NCBI RefSeq assembly: GCF_000328705.1
Contig: NC_019673.1
Coordinates: forward strand, 1,550,001-1,614,000
Length of the DNA stretch: 64,000 bases
Source: Saccharothrix espanaensis DSM 44229
GTDB taxonomy: Bacteria > Actinomycetota > Actinomycetes > Mycobacteriales > Pseudonocardiaceae
Direction of reading: 5' to 3'
This document shows positions 45,432 to 54,959 of the stretch, one piece after another. The position numbers and the translations under genes are program-made. Every line of letters starts with the position of its first letter. Position 1 is the stretch's first letter. The notes below the pieces were generated by a model. That model was not told the DNA's origin. It did no database searches and was given only the letters and a program-made list of their open reading frames with translations.

Positions 45432-45475
45432 CCTTCTACACCTGTAGAGTAAGGCACCTCTACAGGTGTAGAAGG
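45432..45475. promoter_or_regulatory. Double TetR operator between tetR and monooxygenase
   Basis: Perfect 18-bp inverted arms CCTTCTACACCTGTAGAG and CTCTACAGGTGTAGAAGG are separated by 8 bp. Each arm contains its own palindrome, CTACACCTGTAG (45436-45447) and CTACAGGTGTAG (45460-45471), 24 bp apart. The second covers the region just before the monooxygenase ribosome site. Two dimers could bind cooperatively and shut both promoters. Confidence 0.85.
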
Positions 45476-45485
45476 AGTGGGTGTC

Positions 45486-46586
45486 GTGGCGGTTCGGCGG
45501 GCTGTGGTGGTGGGGGGCGGGCTTGGCGGGCTCGCTGCGGCTGTGGGGTTGCGGCGGATCGGGTGGGACGTGGTGGTGCTGGAACGGGCCGCCGGGTTCG
45601 GGGAGGTGGGGGCGGGGGTCGGGGTCATGCCCAACGCGTTGCGGGCCTTGTCGGTGCTGGGGGTGGCGGACGAGGTCCGGCGGGTGGGGACGCCTCGGGT
45701 GGCGGCTCGGGTGCTCGACCCCCGGGGGCGGGCGTTGGTGCGGGTGGCGGGGGCCGGGCGGGTGGTGGCGGTGCACCGGGCCGATCTGCACGGGGTGTTG
45801 CGTGCCGCGTTGCCGGCGTCGTGTCTGGTCAACTCGGTCGACGTGTCCTCCGTCGAATCCCTCGACGGTGACCTCGTGGTGGTTGCGGACGGTGTTCGGA
45901 GTCGACTTCGGGAAGCGCTCTTCCCGGGTGTCACCGGACCGGTCTACGGCGGGGTCACGGCGTGGCGGAGCGTGACCGAGGCGCGCTTCCCGGCGGACCT
46001 GGCGATCTCCCAGACCGTGGGGGACGGGGTGGAGTTCGGGGTCTTGCCGCTGGGGGACGGGCGGGTGTGCTGGTACGCGGCTACGGAGGCCCCGGAGGGG
46101 GTGGTGTCGTCGGACGAGTTGGGTGTCGTGCGTGGGCTTGTGGGGCGGTGGCACGCACCGATTCCCTCGGTGTTGGACTCGACGGGGGTCGTGTTGCGGC
46201 ACGACATCTACGAGTTGGGGGCGCCGTTGCCGTCATACGTGTCCGGGCGGGCGGTGTTGCTCGGGGACGCCGCGCACGCGATGACGCCCTACCTGGGGCA
46301 GGGCGCCTGCATGGCGTTCGAGGACGCGGTGGTGCTGGCTGCGGCTTGTGATCGGTTCCCGTCGGTCGAGCAAGCGCTTGCGGCTTACGATCGGGTGCGT
46401 CGGCCGCGTACTCAGGCGGTCGCGCGGGCGTCCCGGGTGGCGGGGCGGATGGGATTCCGATTGCGCAATCCGTTGGCGGTCGCGGCGCGGGATCTCGCCC
46501 TGCGCGCGATGCCCTCGTGGGCGGTCGTGAAGGGGGCCGAGCGGTTCACCGCGTGGCGGCCACCGGTGGAGTCACTCGATCGGTGA
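45486..46586 (+). CDS. FAD-dependent monooxygenase (PHBH/TetX-like)
   Basis: The protein has 366 residues. The FAD-binding motif RAVVVGGGLGGLAAAVGLRR lies at the N-terminus. VVLERAAGFGEVGAGVGVMP and the second FAD motif AVLLGDAAHAMTPYLGQGAC (GD) are also present. A DG motif appears as VVADGVRSRLRE. This is the group A flavoprotein hydroxylase plan. Substrates in this group include aromatic compounds and antibiotics. GTG 45486 has AGGAG 8 nt upstream. It is controlled by the divergent TetR through the double operator. Confidence 0.92.
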   Translation: MAVRRAVVVGGGLGGLAAAVGLRRIGWDVVVLERAAGFGEVGAGVGVMPNALRALSVLGVADEVRRVGTPRVAARVLDPRGRALVRVAGAGRVVAVHRADLHGVLRAALPASCLVNSVDVSSVESLDGDLVVVADGVRSRLREALFPGVTGPVYGGVTAWRSVTEARFPADLAISQTVGDGVEFGVLPLGDGRVCWYAATEAPEGVVSSDELGVVRGLVGRWHAPIPSVLDSTGVVLRHDIYELGAPLPSYVSGRAVLLGDAAHAMTPYLGQGACMAFEDAVVLAAACDRFPSVEQALAAYDRVRRPRTQAVARASRVAGRMGFRLRNPLAVAARDLALRAMPSWAVVKGAERFTAWRPPVESLDR

Positions 46587-46604
46587 AAAATGAACAGTGA
46601 CGTA

Positions 46605-46627
46605 AATCACGGATCACTACCGTGATT
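46605..46627. terminator. Stem-loop after the monooxygenase gene
   Basis: AATCACGG-ATCACTA-CCGTGATT forms an 8-bp stem 19 nt after the stop. It may be a terminator or, given its position before the nitric oxide synthase gene, an operator. Confidence 0.5.
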
Positions 46628-46787
46628 CGGGCGGGTAACGATCCAATATCACTCGTTTTCGCTGGATTCGTCACCCTTTCGCCCGATCAAGCACTCACCG
46701 TGTGGAGTCGGTCGCGGGGTGTGCCGGGCTTCGGGTGCCCGTCCCGGCGGTGCCGTTTCCCCGGTGGGCCAACTACGGTGTCCCGCC

Positions 46788-47939
46788 ATGGCCCCCGTCC
46801 CCGCCTGTCCGACTGAAGCCATCCCCCTTCGCACCGGCACCGTCGACCTCGCGGAGGCCGACGAGTTCCTCCACCTCCACCACTCCGAGAACCCCGAGGT
46901 CGGGCCCGTCGAGCACCGGTTGGCCGAGGTGCACGGCGAGGTCGCCGCGACCGGCACCTACCGGCACACGCCGGCCGAGCTGGCGTTCGGCGCGCGGGTC
47001 GCGTGGCGCAACAGCGCGCGCTGCATCGGGCGTCTCTACTGGCGCAGCCTCAAGGTCCGGGACCTGCGGGACCTGCGCGATCCCAAGGAAGTCGCCGACG
47101 AGTGCGTCGAACACCTCAAGCTCGCCACGAACGACGGGAAGGTGCGTCCCGTCATCACCGTGTTCGCCCCCGACGAACCCGGTCAGCCCGGTCCGCGCAT
47201 CCGCAACGAGCAGCTCGTCCGCTACGCCGGCTACCGGGGCCGCGACGGCGGGGTGCTCGGCGACCGCCGCAACGCCGAGCTGACCGATCACGCCCTGGCC
47301 CGGGGGTGGCGGCCGCCGGTCGAGCGGGGGCCGTTCGACCTGCTGCCGCTGATCGTGGAGCGCGAGGACGCCGACCCCGCGATGGTGGAACTGCCCCGCG
47401 ACGCCGTGCTGGAAGTCCCGATGAGCCACCCCGAACTGCCGTGGCTGGCCGGTCTCGGGCTCAAGTGGCACGCGGTGCCCGCGATCAGCAACATGCGGCT
47501 GCGGATCGGCGGGATCGACTACCCGGCCGCGCCGTTCAACGGCTGGTACATGGGCACCGAGATCGGGGCCCGCAACTTCGCCGACGTCGACCGCTACGAC
47601 CTGCTGCCCTACCTCGGCCGCCGGATGGGGCTGGACACCTCCCGCGTGCAGACCCTGTGGCAGGACCGGGTGCTGGTGGAGCTCAACCGGGCGGTGCTGC
47701 ACTCGTTCGCCGAGGCCGGGGTCACCATCACCGACCACCACACCGAGTCCGACCGGTTCCTCACCCACCTGCAGAAGGAGGAGGCGGCCGGACGGTCCTG
47801 CCCGGCGGACTGGACGTGGATCGTGCCGCCGATGTCCGGGGGCATCACCAGCGTGTTCCACCGCTACTACGACAAGCGGGAGCTGGTGCCGAACTTCTTC
47901 GCCGGCGACACCGAGGGCGTGTGCCCGGTGATCCACTGA
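46788..47939 (+). CDS. nos: Bacterial nitric oxide synthase oxygenase
   Basis: The protein has 383 residues. The heme-thiolate motif AWRNSARCIGR has Cys79. The substrate-arginine region includes PFNGWYMGTEIGARNF and RYDLLPYLGRRMGLD. The pterin/helical region has VPPMSGGITSVFHRYYDKR and the C-terminus PNFFAGDTEG. It covers the oxygenase domain only; bacterial enzymes borrow reductases. It oxidises L-arginine to NO and citrulline. ATG 46788 has a TACGGT -10-like box 8 nt upstream (46774-46779), suggesting a leaderless mRNA. No nitrite, nitrosylation or biosynthetic partner gene is adjacent. Confidence 0.95.
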   Translation: MAPVPACPTEAIPLRTGTVDLAEADEFLHLHHSENPEVGPVEHRLAEVHGEVAATGTYRHTPAELAFGARVAWRNSARCIGRLYWRSLKVRDLRDLRDPKEVADECVEHLKLATNDGKVRPVITVFAPDEPGQPGPRIRNEQLVRYAGYRGRDGGVLGDRRNAELTDHALARGWRPPVERGPFDLLPLIVEREDADPAMVELPRDAVLEVPMSHPELPWLAGLGLKWHAVPAISNMRLRIGGIDYPAAPFNGWYMGTEIGARNFADVDRYDLLPYLGRRMGLDTSRVQTLWQDRVLVELNRAVLHSFAEAGVTITDHHTESDRFLTHLQKEEAAGRSCPADWTWIVPPMSGGITSVFHRYYDKRELVPNFFAGDTEGVCPVIH

Positions 47940-47948
47940 CCGTGCGCA

Positions 47949-47960
47949 GTACGTCCGTAC
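47949..47960. promoter_or_regulatory. GTACG-TC-CGTAC palindrome upstream of the transhydrogenase operon
   Basis: The 15-bp sequence GCAGTACGTCCGTAC (47946-47960) is identical to that before the methyltransferase gene at 28921-28935. It lies 60 nt upstream of the first transhydrogenase gene, whose TACCGT -10-like box is at 48007-48012. Confidence 0.55.
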
Positions 47961-48020
47961 GGTCAACGTCAACGGCGTGGTGTGGTGTGGATCACCTTTG
48001 ATCGACTACCGTGCGTTCTT

Positions 48021-49126
48021 GTGAAAGTGGGCATTCCCGCGGAATCGCGGCCCGCTGAGCGCCGCGTGGCCGGGCTACCGGAAACGGTGACCTCGCTGAT
48101 CGGCGCCGGTCTCGCGGTCGACGTGCAGTCCGGGGCGGGCCTCCACGCCCACGCCTCGGACGCCGCCTACCGCACGGCCGGAGCGGAGATCATCCCCGAC
48201 CACCCCGCCGGCAGCACCGAGGTCGTCCTGACCGTGCAGCCGCTGGACCTGGACCAGGCCCGGCTGCTGCGCGAGGGCGACATCACCGTCGGCTTCCTCC
48301 AACCAGCGACCGAACTCGACCTCGTCCGCGTCCTCGCGGAGCGCAAGGTCACCGCCTTCAGCCTCGACCTGCTGCCCCGGGTGACCCGCGCGCAGAGCGC
48401 GGACGCCCTGTCGTCGCAGGCCCTCGTCTCCGGGTACCGGGCCGTCCTGCTCGCGGCCCGGCACCTGCCGCGCTTCCTGCCCATGTTCACCACCGCCGCG
48501 GGCACCGTGCCCCCGGCCAAGGTGCTGGTCCTGGGCGCCGGGGTGGCCGGTCTCCAGGCGATCGCCACGGCCCGCCGGCTCGGTGCCGTGGTGGAGGCCT
48601 ACGACGTCCGCAAGGCCGCCGCCGAGGAGGTCCGCAGCCTGGGCGCCAAGTTCCTCGAACTCGACCTGGAGTCCCAGGACGGCGTGTACGCCGCCGTGCA
48701 GTCCGAGGCGTTCCTGGAGCGCCAGCGCGCACTGATCGCCGAACGGGTCGCCGCCAGCGACATCGTCATCTCCACGGCCGCCGTGCCGGGCCGCAAAGCC
48801 CCCGTCCTGGTCACCACCGACATGCTCAAGGCCATGCCGCCCGGCTCGGTCGTGGTCGACCTGGCCGCCGAGTCCGGCGGCAACGTCGTCGGGTCCGCGC
48901 CCGGCGAGGACGTCTGGGTGGGCGAGGTGCTCGTCCACGGCGCGCGCAACCTGCCCAGCGGGATGCCCGTGCACGCCAGCCGGCTCTACGCCAAGAACGT
49001 CGCCAACCTGCTCGCGCTGATGACCGCCGACGGCCGGGTCGAACCCGACCTGACCGACGAGGTGCTGTCCGGGGCGTGCCTCACCCACGCGGGTGTCGTG
49101 CGCCACGCGCCCACCAGGGAGCTGCT

Positions 49127-49130
<4 letters not shown>
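48021..49130 (+). CDS. pntAA: NAD(P) transhydrogenase subunit alpha part 1 (dI domain)
   Basis: The protein has 369 residues. It starts KVGIPAESRPAERRVAGLPE, the alanine-dehydrogenase/transhydrogenase N-terminal pattern. The NAD(H)-binding Rossmann motif is KVLVLGAGVAGLQAIATARR, with VVEAYDVRKAAAEEVRSLGA. SYRA-like signature SGYRAVLLAARHLPRFLPM is present. It forms the soluble NAD(H)-binding dI component of the proton-translocating transhydrogenase. GTG 48021; the stop overlaps the next gene by 4 nt. Confidence 0.95.
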
Positions 49131-49398
<268 letters not shown>

Positions 49399-49402
<4 letters not shown>

Positions 49403-50757
49403 CGTGGGTCCAGCTCGCCTACCTGGCCGCCGCGCTGTGCTTCATCCTGGCGCTCAAGGGCCTCAGCACGCCCCGGCACGCCCGCCTGGGCAACCTGGTC
49501 GGCGCGGCGGGCATGGCGCTCGCCGTGGTCACCGCGTTCGTCACCGTCGAGGCCAACTCGGTGCTGATCCTCGTCGCCGTGGCGCTCGGCACGGTGGTCG
49601 GCGTCCCGGCCGCGCGGCAGGTCAAGATGACCGCCATCCCGCAGATGGTGGCCCTGTTCAACGGGGTCGGCGGCGCGGCGGCGGCGATCGTGGCGCTGGC
49701 CGAGTTCCTGGAGAGCGGCGACGCGGGCGCGCTGTTCATGGTCGCGACGGTGCTCACCGTGCTGATCGGGTCGGTGAGCTTCTCCGGCAGCGTGGTCACC
49801 TTCCTCAAGCTCCAGGAGGTCATGACCACCCGGCCGGTGCTGCTGCCGGCCGGGCAGTGGATCGGCATCGGCGTGGCCGGGCTGAGCGCGGCGCTGGCGC
49901 TGGCCACCCTGGTCACCGGGTCGACGTCGCTGCTGGTGCTGCTGGCGGTGGCCGGGTTGGCGCTGGGCGTGCTGTTCGTGCTGCCGGTCGGCGGCGCGGA
50001 CGTGCCGATCGCCATCTCGCTGCTCAACGCGTTCACCGGGCTCGCGGTCGCCGCGTCCGGCTACGTGCTGGGCAACACGCTGCTGATCGTCGCGGGCACC
50101 CTGGTCGGCGCGTCCGGCACGATCCTGACCCGGCTGATGGCGCAGGCGATGGGCCGTTCGCTGGCCAACATCCTGTTCGGCGCGTTCAAGGCGGTGCCGC
50201 AGGCGGCGGTGTCCGGCGAGCAGCGGACCGTGCGCTCCGGCACGGTCGAGGACGTCGCGATCCTGCTGGGCTACGCGCACTCCGTGCTCGTCGTGCCCGG
50301 CTACGGGCTGGCCGTCGCCCAGGCCCAGCACGCGGCGCGTGAACTGGCCCAGCTGCTGGAGTCGCGCGGCATCAGCGTCGACTACGGCATCCACCCGGTG
50401 GCGGGCCGGATGCCCGGCCACATGAACGTGCTGCTGGCCGAGGCCGACGTGCCCTACGAGCACCTCAAGGAGCTCGACGACGTCAACCCGGGCATCGGCA
50501 GCGTCGACGTGGTGCTCGTGGTCGGGGCGAACGACGTGGTCAACCCCGGCGCGCGGGACGAGCCCACCAGCCCCATCTACGGGATGCCGATCTTCGACGT
50601 CGACCGGGCCAAGGCCGTGGTGTTCATGAAGCGCTCGATGCGGCCCGGGTTCGCGGGCGTCGACAACAGCCTGCTCTACAACCCGAAGACGACCATGCTG
50701 TTCGGCGACGCCAAGGACTCGCTGACCAAGCTGCTGGCCGCGGTCAAGCAGGTCTAG
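49399..50757 (+). CDS. pntB: NAD(P) transhydrogenase subunit beta
   Basis: The protein has 452 residues. The N-terminal half has eight or so membrane helices (including MTAIPQMVALFNGVGGAAAA). The C-terminal dIII domain binds NADP(H): VPGYGLAVAQAQHAARELAQ, GIHPVAGRMPGHMNVLLAEA, VVLVVGANDVVNPGARDEPT and KAVVFMKRSMRPGFAG. With the two alpha parts it couples proton entry to NADPH formation. It converges on the GGDEF gene, their stops overlapping by 4 nt. Confidence 0.96.
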
Positions 50758-52787
50758 AGCTCCCAGCCGGGGACGGCGGGTCCGGTGAACGCGCCGAACG
50801 CGCCGTCCACGCCCACCCCGCGCCACCACCGGGCCAGCTCCGGGGTCGGCACGTCCGGCACGAACACCGCGATCCCGGACTCCCGGATCGTCCGCACCAT
50901 CGCGCCGATCGCCCGGTGCGGCAACGACTCCCGCTGCCCGGCCAGCCGGCGCACCGCGGACGGCGCGAGCAGCAGCGCGTCCGCGGCCAGTTCCCCGAGC
51001 AGCGACAGCTCGGCCTGGCCGCCGTTGAAGCCGGCCAACCCGACCGCGATCCCGTTGTCCCGCAACACCTGCGCGTTGTCGCCGTCCTGCGCGAGCATCG
51101 ACCGGGTGTCCAGGAACAGCCGCAGCCCGGTGCCGGGTAAGCCGGTCCGGTCCAGGATCCGCTTCACCGTGCCGACCAGGTCCTCGTCCCGGGACTGCAT
51201 CGGCGACAGCTCGACGTGCAGGGTCCCGGCCGACCAGCCCGCCGCCGCCTCGGCCGCCTCGCCCAGCGCCCACTGGCCCAGCGCCTGCGACAGGCCGTTG
51301 GCCTCGGCCAGGTCCACGCACGCCTCGTGCTCCAGCTCCGCCCACCGCAGCCGCGCCACGTGCCCGACCGGCGCGTCGGACTCCAGGTCCACCACCGGCC
51401 GGTACTCGACCTCCAGCTCGCCGTCGGCCAGCGCGCCCGGCATCCGGGCGGCCCGCGCCAGCCAGGCCCGCGCCCGGGTGTCCTCGTGCCGGTCGTAGGG
51501 CAGCCACTGGCGCTTGCCGCGCGCCTGGGCCCGGTGCAGGGTCGCGTTCGCGGCCCGCAGCAGCTCGTCGACACCCCAGTCCGCGGTCGGCCGGTCGACC
51601 ACGCCGATGCTCGCCGACACCGCCGTGCCGCCGGTCATCGGCTCGGCCAGCGCGGCGGTGATCCGCTCGACCATGGCCGGCACCGTCGGCGTGCCCGGCC
51701 GGTTGGCCACGACCAGCGCGAACTCGTCCCCGCCGACCCGGGCGACCAGCGCGTCCTCCCGCGCCACCACGGCTTCCAGCCGCCGGCCGACCTCGCGCAG
51801 CACCCGGTCGCCGAGCGGGTGGCCCACGCCGTTGTTCACCACCGAGAACGCGTCGAGGTCCAGGTGGTAGAGCGTCACCCCGCCCGGCGACGCGCCGTGC
51901 ATCGCCTCCAACCGGGTCGCGAAGTGCTGCCGGTTCGACAGGCCGGTCAACGCGTCGTGCAGGAGCTGGTGGTCCAGGTTCTTCTGCAACAGGTGCAGCT
52001 CGGTGACGTCCTCGGCCATCGTCACGTGGAACGCGGGCCGGCCGTCGGCGTCGCGCAGCAGCGACACGGCCAGCCGCACCCACACCGGTTCGCCGTCCGC
52101 GCGGACCAGCCGGCGCTGCTCGCGGAACCGGTCCACCCGGCCCGCGCCCGCCGCCCGGTACATCGCGGCCAGCGCGTCGGCGTCGGCCGGGTGGAACAGG
52201 CCCAGCAGCCGACGTCCGCCCAGCTCGGCGTGCGGCACGCCGACCATCTCGCCCAGCGCCTCGTTCGCCTCCACGCACACGCCCGTCAAGTCGGTGATCA
52301 CGATGCCGAACGCCGACGTGGCGAACACCTCGTGGAACCGCGCCTCGCTGACCGCGAGCACGCGCTCCGCCCGCCGCTTCGCGGTCAGCAGCGCCCGCTT
52401 GACCTCCTCCTGCTGGTCGAAGGCGGCCAGCCGCATCGCGCCGGCGAAGCCCGCGCTGATGCCGCCCAGGACGGCCACGACCTTCTCCGCGAGCCGCGGC
52501 ACGCCGCGCAACTCCGGTGCGAACAGCAGCGCCCGGCCCAGCACGTCGACCGTGCGCCGGAGCGTGTCCTGGCCGGTGAAGTGGCCGCGCACCAGCCGCC
52601 CGCCGACCTCGGCGACGGCGTCCACCGCGAACGGCTCCGCCTGCACCGCGTCCGCGATCACGTCCACGAGGTCGAGCAGGAACAGCTCGATCTCGGCCGG
52701 GGACAGCGGCACGTACGCCGTCGGGTAGACCGCCCGCATCCACTCGCGGGCGATTTCCCGCCGCCGCGGCCTAACGGGCGGCGTCAC
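50754..52787 (-). CDS. PAS-GGDEF protein with degenerate EAL domain
   Basis: The protein has 677 residues. An N-terminal helical region (~1-150) leads to a PAS domain (~150-270: FHEVFATSAFGIVITDLTGV, FHVTMAEDVTELHLLQKN). The GGDEF domain (~275-430) has the intact active motif VARVGGDEFALVV and LDLDAFSVVNNGVGHPLGDR. The C-terminal EAL-like domain reads VEYRPVVDLESDAPVGHVAR where FEALLRW is expected; the E and L of EAL are lost (V and R), and DDFGTG is replaced by AGFNGG. It is therefore a probable diguanylate cyclase with a non-catalytic EAL. GTG 52787 follows the methyltransferase gene by 6 nt, an operon. Confidence 0.92.
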   Translation of the reverse strand: MTPPVRPRRREIAREWMRAVYPTAYVPLSPAEIELFLLDLVDVIADAVQAEPFAVDAVAEVGGRLVRGHFTGQDTLRRTVDVLGRALLFAPELRGVPRLAEKVVAVLGGISAGFAGAMRLAAFDQQEEVKRALLTAKRRAERVLAVSEARFHEVFATSAFGIVITDLTGVCVEANEALGEMVGVPHAELGGRRLLGLFHPADADALAAMYRAAGAGRVDRFREQRRLVRADGEPVWVRLAVSLLRDADGRPAFHVTMAEDVTELHLLQKNLDHQLLHDALTGLSNRQHFATRLEAMHGASPGGVTLYHLDLDAFSVVNNGVGHPLGDRVLREVGRRLEAVVAREDALVARVGGDEFALVVANRPGTPTVPAMVERITAALAEPMTGGTAVSASIGVVDRPTADWGVDELLRAANATLHRAQARGKRQWLPYDRHEDTRARAWLARAARMPGALADGELEVEYRPVVDLESDAPVGHVARLRWAELEHEACVDLAEANGLSQALGQWALGEAAEAAAGWSAGTLHVELSPMQSRDEDLVGTVKRILDRTGLPGTGLRLFLDTRSMLAQDGDNAQVLRDNGIAVGLAGFNGGQAELSLLGELAADALLLAPSAVRRLAGQRESLPHRAIGAMVRTIRESGIAVFVPDVPTPELARWWRGVGVDGAFGAFTGPAVPGWEL

Positions 52788-52793
52788 GGCGGC

Positions 52794-53603
52794 TCACCTC
52801 TTGTGGCCGACCCCGGCGAGGATGCCCGCCCGCCCCGGATCGCCCTCCTGCACCGCGCCCTCCTCCGGACGCCACAGCGGCAGCGGCACCACACCCGGCT
52901 CGACCAGGTCGAACCCGCTGAACAGCGCGGTGATCTCCGCGCACGACCTCGGGAACATGGGGTTCATGCTCTTCTTCATCACCTCGACGATCCCGGCCAT
53001 CTCCACCGGCTGGAGGTCCGCGGTGAACTGGGAGACCGCCAGCCCGCTGCCCGGCGCGACCGCGTCCCGGTAGGCCGCGACCACCGCCGTCGGGTCCTTC
53101 TCCGGCGGCACGAAGTGCAACACCCCCACGACGAGCACGCCGACCGGCTCGGTGAAGTCCAGCAGCCCCGTGCCGCGGGCCGCGGCCAGCACCGCGGCCG
53201 GGTCGGTCAGGTCCTCCTGCACGACCGCCGCCTGCTCGTCGTGCTCCAGCATCAGCCTGCTGTGCGCGACCGCCACGTCCTCGAAGTCGACGTAGACCAC
53301 CCGCGCCCCCGGGTCCGCCCGCCGGGCCACCTCGTGCACGTTGCCCACCGTCGGGATGCCCGACCCGAGGTCGAGGAACTGGCGCACCCCGCCGGCGGCC
53401 AGGTGCAGCACCGCGCGGCGCAGGAACGCCCGGTTCAGCCGCGCGATCGTCCGCGCGTTCGGCTGCGCCAGCAGGAACTTCTCGGCCAGCGCCCGGTCGG
53501 CCGCGAAGTTGTGGCCACCGCCGAGCAGGTAGTCGTACAGCCGGGCCGCGCTGGGCAGACCGGTGTCCACGTCGTCCGGGACCCAGCCCGAGCGTTCCGT
53601 CAC
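52794..53603 (-). CDS. SAM-dependent methyltransferase (SAV2177/DUF574-type)
   Basis: The protein has 269 residues. The opening WVPDDVDTGLPSAARLYDYL and LGGGHNFAADRALAEKF is characteristic of this large actinobacterial family. Motif I is FLDLGSGIPTVGNVHEVAR, then VVYVDFEDVAVAHSRLMLE and VLVVGVLHFVPPEKDP. The substrate is unknown for the family. GTG 53603 has GGGAG 8 nt upstream. It is followed 6 nt downstream by the GGDEF gene. Confidence 0.92.
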   Translation of the reverse strand: MTERSGWVPDDVDTGLPSAARLYDYLLGGGHNFAADRALAEKFLLAQPNARTIARLNRAFLRRAVLHLAAGGVRQFLDLGSGIPTVGNVHEVARRADPGARVVYVDFEDVAVAHSRLMLEHDEQAAVVQEDLTDPAAVLAAARGTGLLDFTEPVGVLVVGVLHFVPPEKDPTAVVAAYRDAVAPGSGLAVSQFTADLQPVEMAGIVEVMKKSMNPMFPRSCAEITALFSGFDLVEPGVVPLPLWRPEEGAVQEGDPGRAGILAGVGHKR

Positions 53604-53807
53604 GCCAACAACTCCCGATTCCACGCGGAGGGGACCGGACCCGGTGCCCGCGCGCAGAGGCTACTGAGCGGAACTCGCCGCCGGCAGTGCCCGCGCGCGC
53701 TTGCCCCCGATCGGCGTAGGGGGTGGGGTGCCGCGGCACCGCCCGGCACCCGTCACGCAGGGTCGTCCCGCGATGCGGACACGGCGGCTCACGCGCCTGG
53801 AACTCAG

Positions 53808-53813
53808 TACCAT
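53808..53813 (+). promoter_or_regulatory. Candidate -10 box of marR-crcB (leaderless)
   Basis: TACCAT ends 6 nt before the ATG at 53820. No ribosome site is present. Confidence 0.4.
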
Positions 53814-53819
53814 TCGCCC

Positions 53820-54257
53820 ATGTCAGACGAGGCACGCACGCTCACCGACGTGGTCACCAGACTGCGCCGCGCCCTGCGCACCAGCATCCGGTCGGAATGG
53901 CCGTGGGACTCGCTGCCGATGGCCCAGGTCGAGCTGCTCCAGACCCTCGCCGAACGCCCGCCGATGCGGGTCGGCGACCTCGCCGCCGAGCTGCGACTGG
54001 CCCCCAACACGGTCAGCGGACTGGTCGGCCAGCTCATCGAGGGCGGGCTCGTCGCCCGCGGCGGCGACCCCGCCGACCGCCGGGTCGCGCGGCTCTCGGT
54101 CACCCCGCAGGGCCACGAGCAGCTCGCCGTCTGGCAGGCCGCGCACGAGAAGCGCATCGGCTCCGCCCTCGACCGGCTCGACCCCGGCGAGCGCGCCGAC
54201 GTGGTCCGCGCCCTGTCCGCCCTCGACCACCTGGTAGACCACCTGCGTGCCAGCTGA
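53820..54257 (+). CDS. MarR-family transcriptional regulator
   Basis: The protein has 145 residues. Winged-helix features are MAQVELLQTLAERPPMRVGD, LAAELRLAPNTVSGLVGQLI, EGGLVARGGDPADRRVARLS and VTPQGHEQLAVWQ. The ADRR wing motif is intact. The stop overlaps the first crcB by 11 nt, so regulator and fluoride channels are one transcript. Whether it responds to fluoride is not known. Confidence 0.92.
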   Translation: MSDEARTLTDVVTRLRRALRTSIRSEWPWDSLPMAQVELLQTLAERPPMRVGDLAAELRLAPNTVSGLVGQLIEGGLVARGGDPADRRVARLSVTPQGHEQLAVWQAAHEKRIGSALDRLDPGERADVVRALSALDHLVDHLRAS

Positions 54258-54621
54258 CACCCCCGCCCCGCGCCGGGCGGCCACCCCCGCAGTGCTCACC
54301 GCCATCGCGCTCGGCGGCGGCCTCGGCGGCCTCGCCCGGTACGCCTTCACCGGCCTGGGGATCCCCGGCACGATCGCGGTCAACGTCCTGGGCTCGGCGC
54401 TGATCGGCGTGCTGATGGCCCTCGTGCCCCGGCTGCACCCGCTGGCCCGGCCGTTGCTCGGCATCGGCTTCCTCGGCGGGTTCACCACGTTCTCCGCCCA
54501 CGCGCTCGACGTCGTGCGGCTGGGCCCCGGCTGGGGCGCCCTCTACCTCGTCGGGACGCTGCTCGGCGCGCTCGCCGCCACCGCCGCCGGCCTCGCGATC
54601 ACCAGGAAGGTGACCGGGTGA
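54247..54621 (+). CDS. crcB: Fluoride channel CrcB/Fluc, first subunit
   Basis: The protein has 124 residues and four membrane helices. Fluc motifs GGLGGLARYAFTG, TIAVNVLGSALIGVLMAL (the N-x-x-G helix) and GFLGGFTTFSAHALD are present. Channels of this type are dual-topology dimers exporting fluoride. It overlaps the second crcB by 4 nt; actinomycetes commonly use such heterodimeric pairs. Confidence 0.95.
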   Translation: MPADTPAPRRAATPAVLTAIALGGGLGGLARYAFTGLGIPGTIAVNVLGSALIGVLMALVPRLHPLARPLLGIGFLGGFTTFSAHALDVVRLGPGWGALYLVGTLLGALAATAAGLAITRKVTG

Positions 54622-54959
54622 CCGCCCTGCTGGTGTTCTGCGGCGCGGCCGTCGGCGCGGTCGCCCGCCACCTGACCGACCGCGCCCTGCGGACCCGGCA
54701 CCGCTTCCCGTGGGGCACGCTCACCGTCAACGTCGCCGGCTCGTTCCTGCTCGGCTGCCTCACCGGGGCCGCGCCCGCCTGGGCCGCCCTCGTCGGCACC
54801 GGGTTCTGCGGCGGCCTCACCACCTACAGCACGTTCAGCTTCGACACCGTGCGGCTGCTGGAAGACCGCGCCTACCGGCAGGCGTTCGCCAACGTCGCGG
54901 TGAGCGTCCTGGCCGGCGTCGGCGCGGCCGCCGCCGGCCACCTGCTCACCCGGACTTGA
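54618..54959 (+). CDS. crcB: Fluoride channel CrcB/Fluc, second subunit
   Basis: The protein has 113 residues and four helices. GAAVGAVARHLTDRAL, GTLTVNVAGSFLLGCLTGA and GFCGGLTTYSTFSFDTVRLL are the Fluc signatures. It partners the first subunit. Its end overlaps the 3' end of the convergent helD gene by 14 nt. Confidence 0.95.
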   Translation: MTALLVFCGAAVGAVARHLTDRALRTRHRFPWGTLTVNVAGSFLLGCLTGAAPAWAALVGTGFCGGLTTYSTFSFDTVRLLEDRAYRQAFANVAVSVLAGVGAAAAGHLLTRT

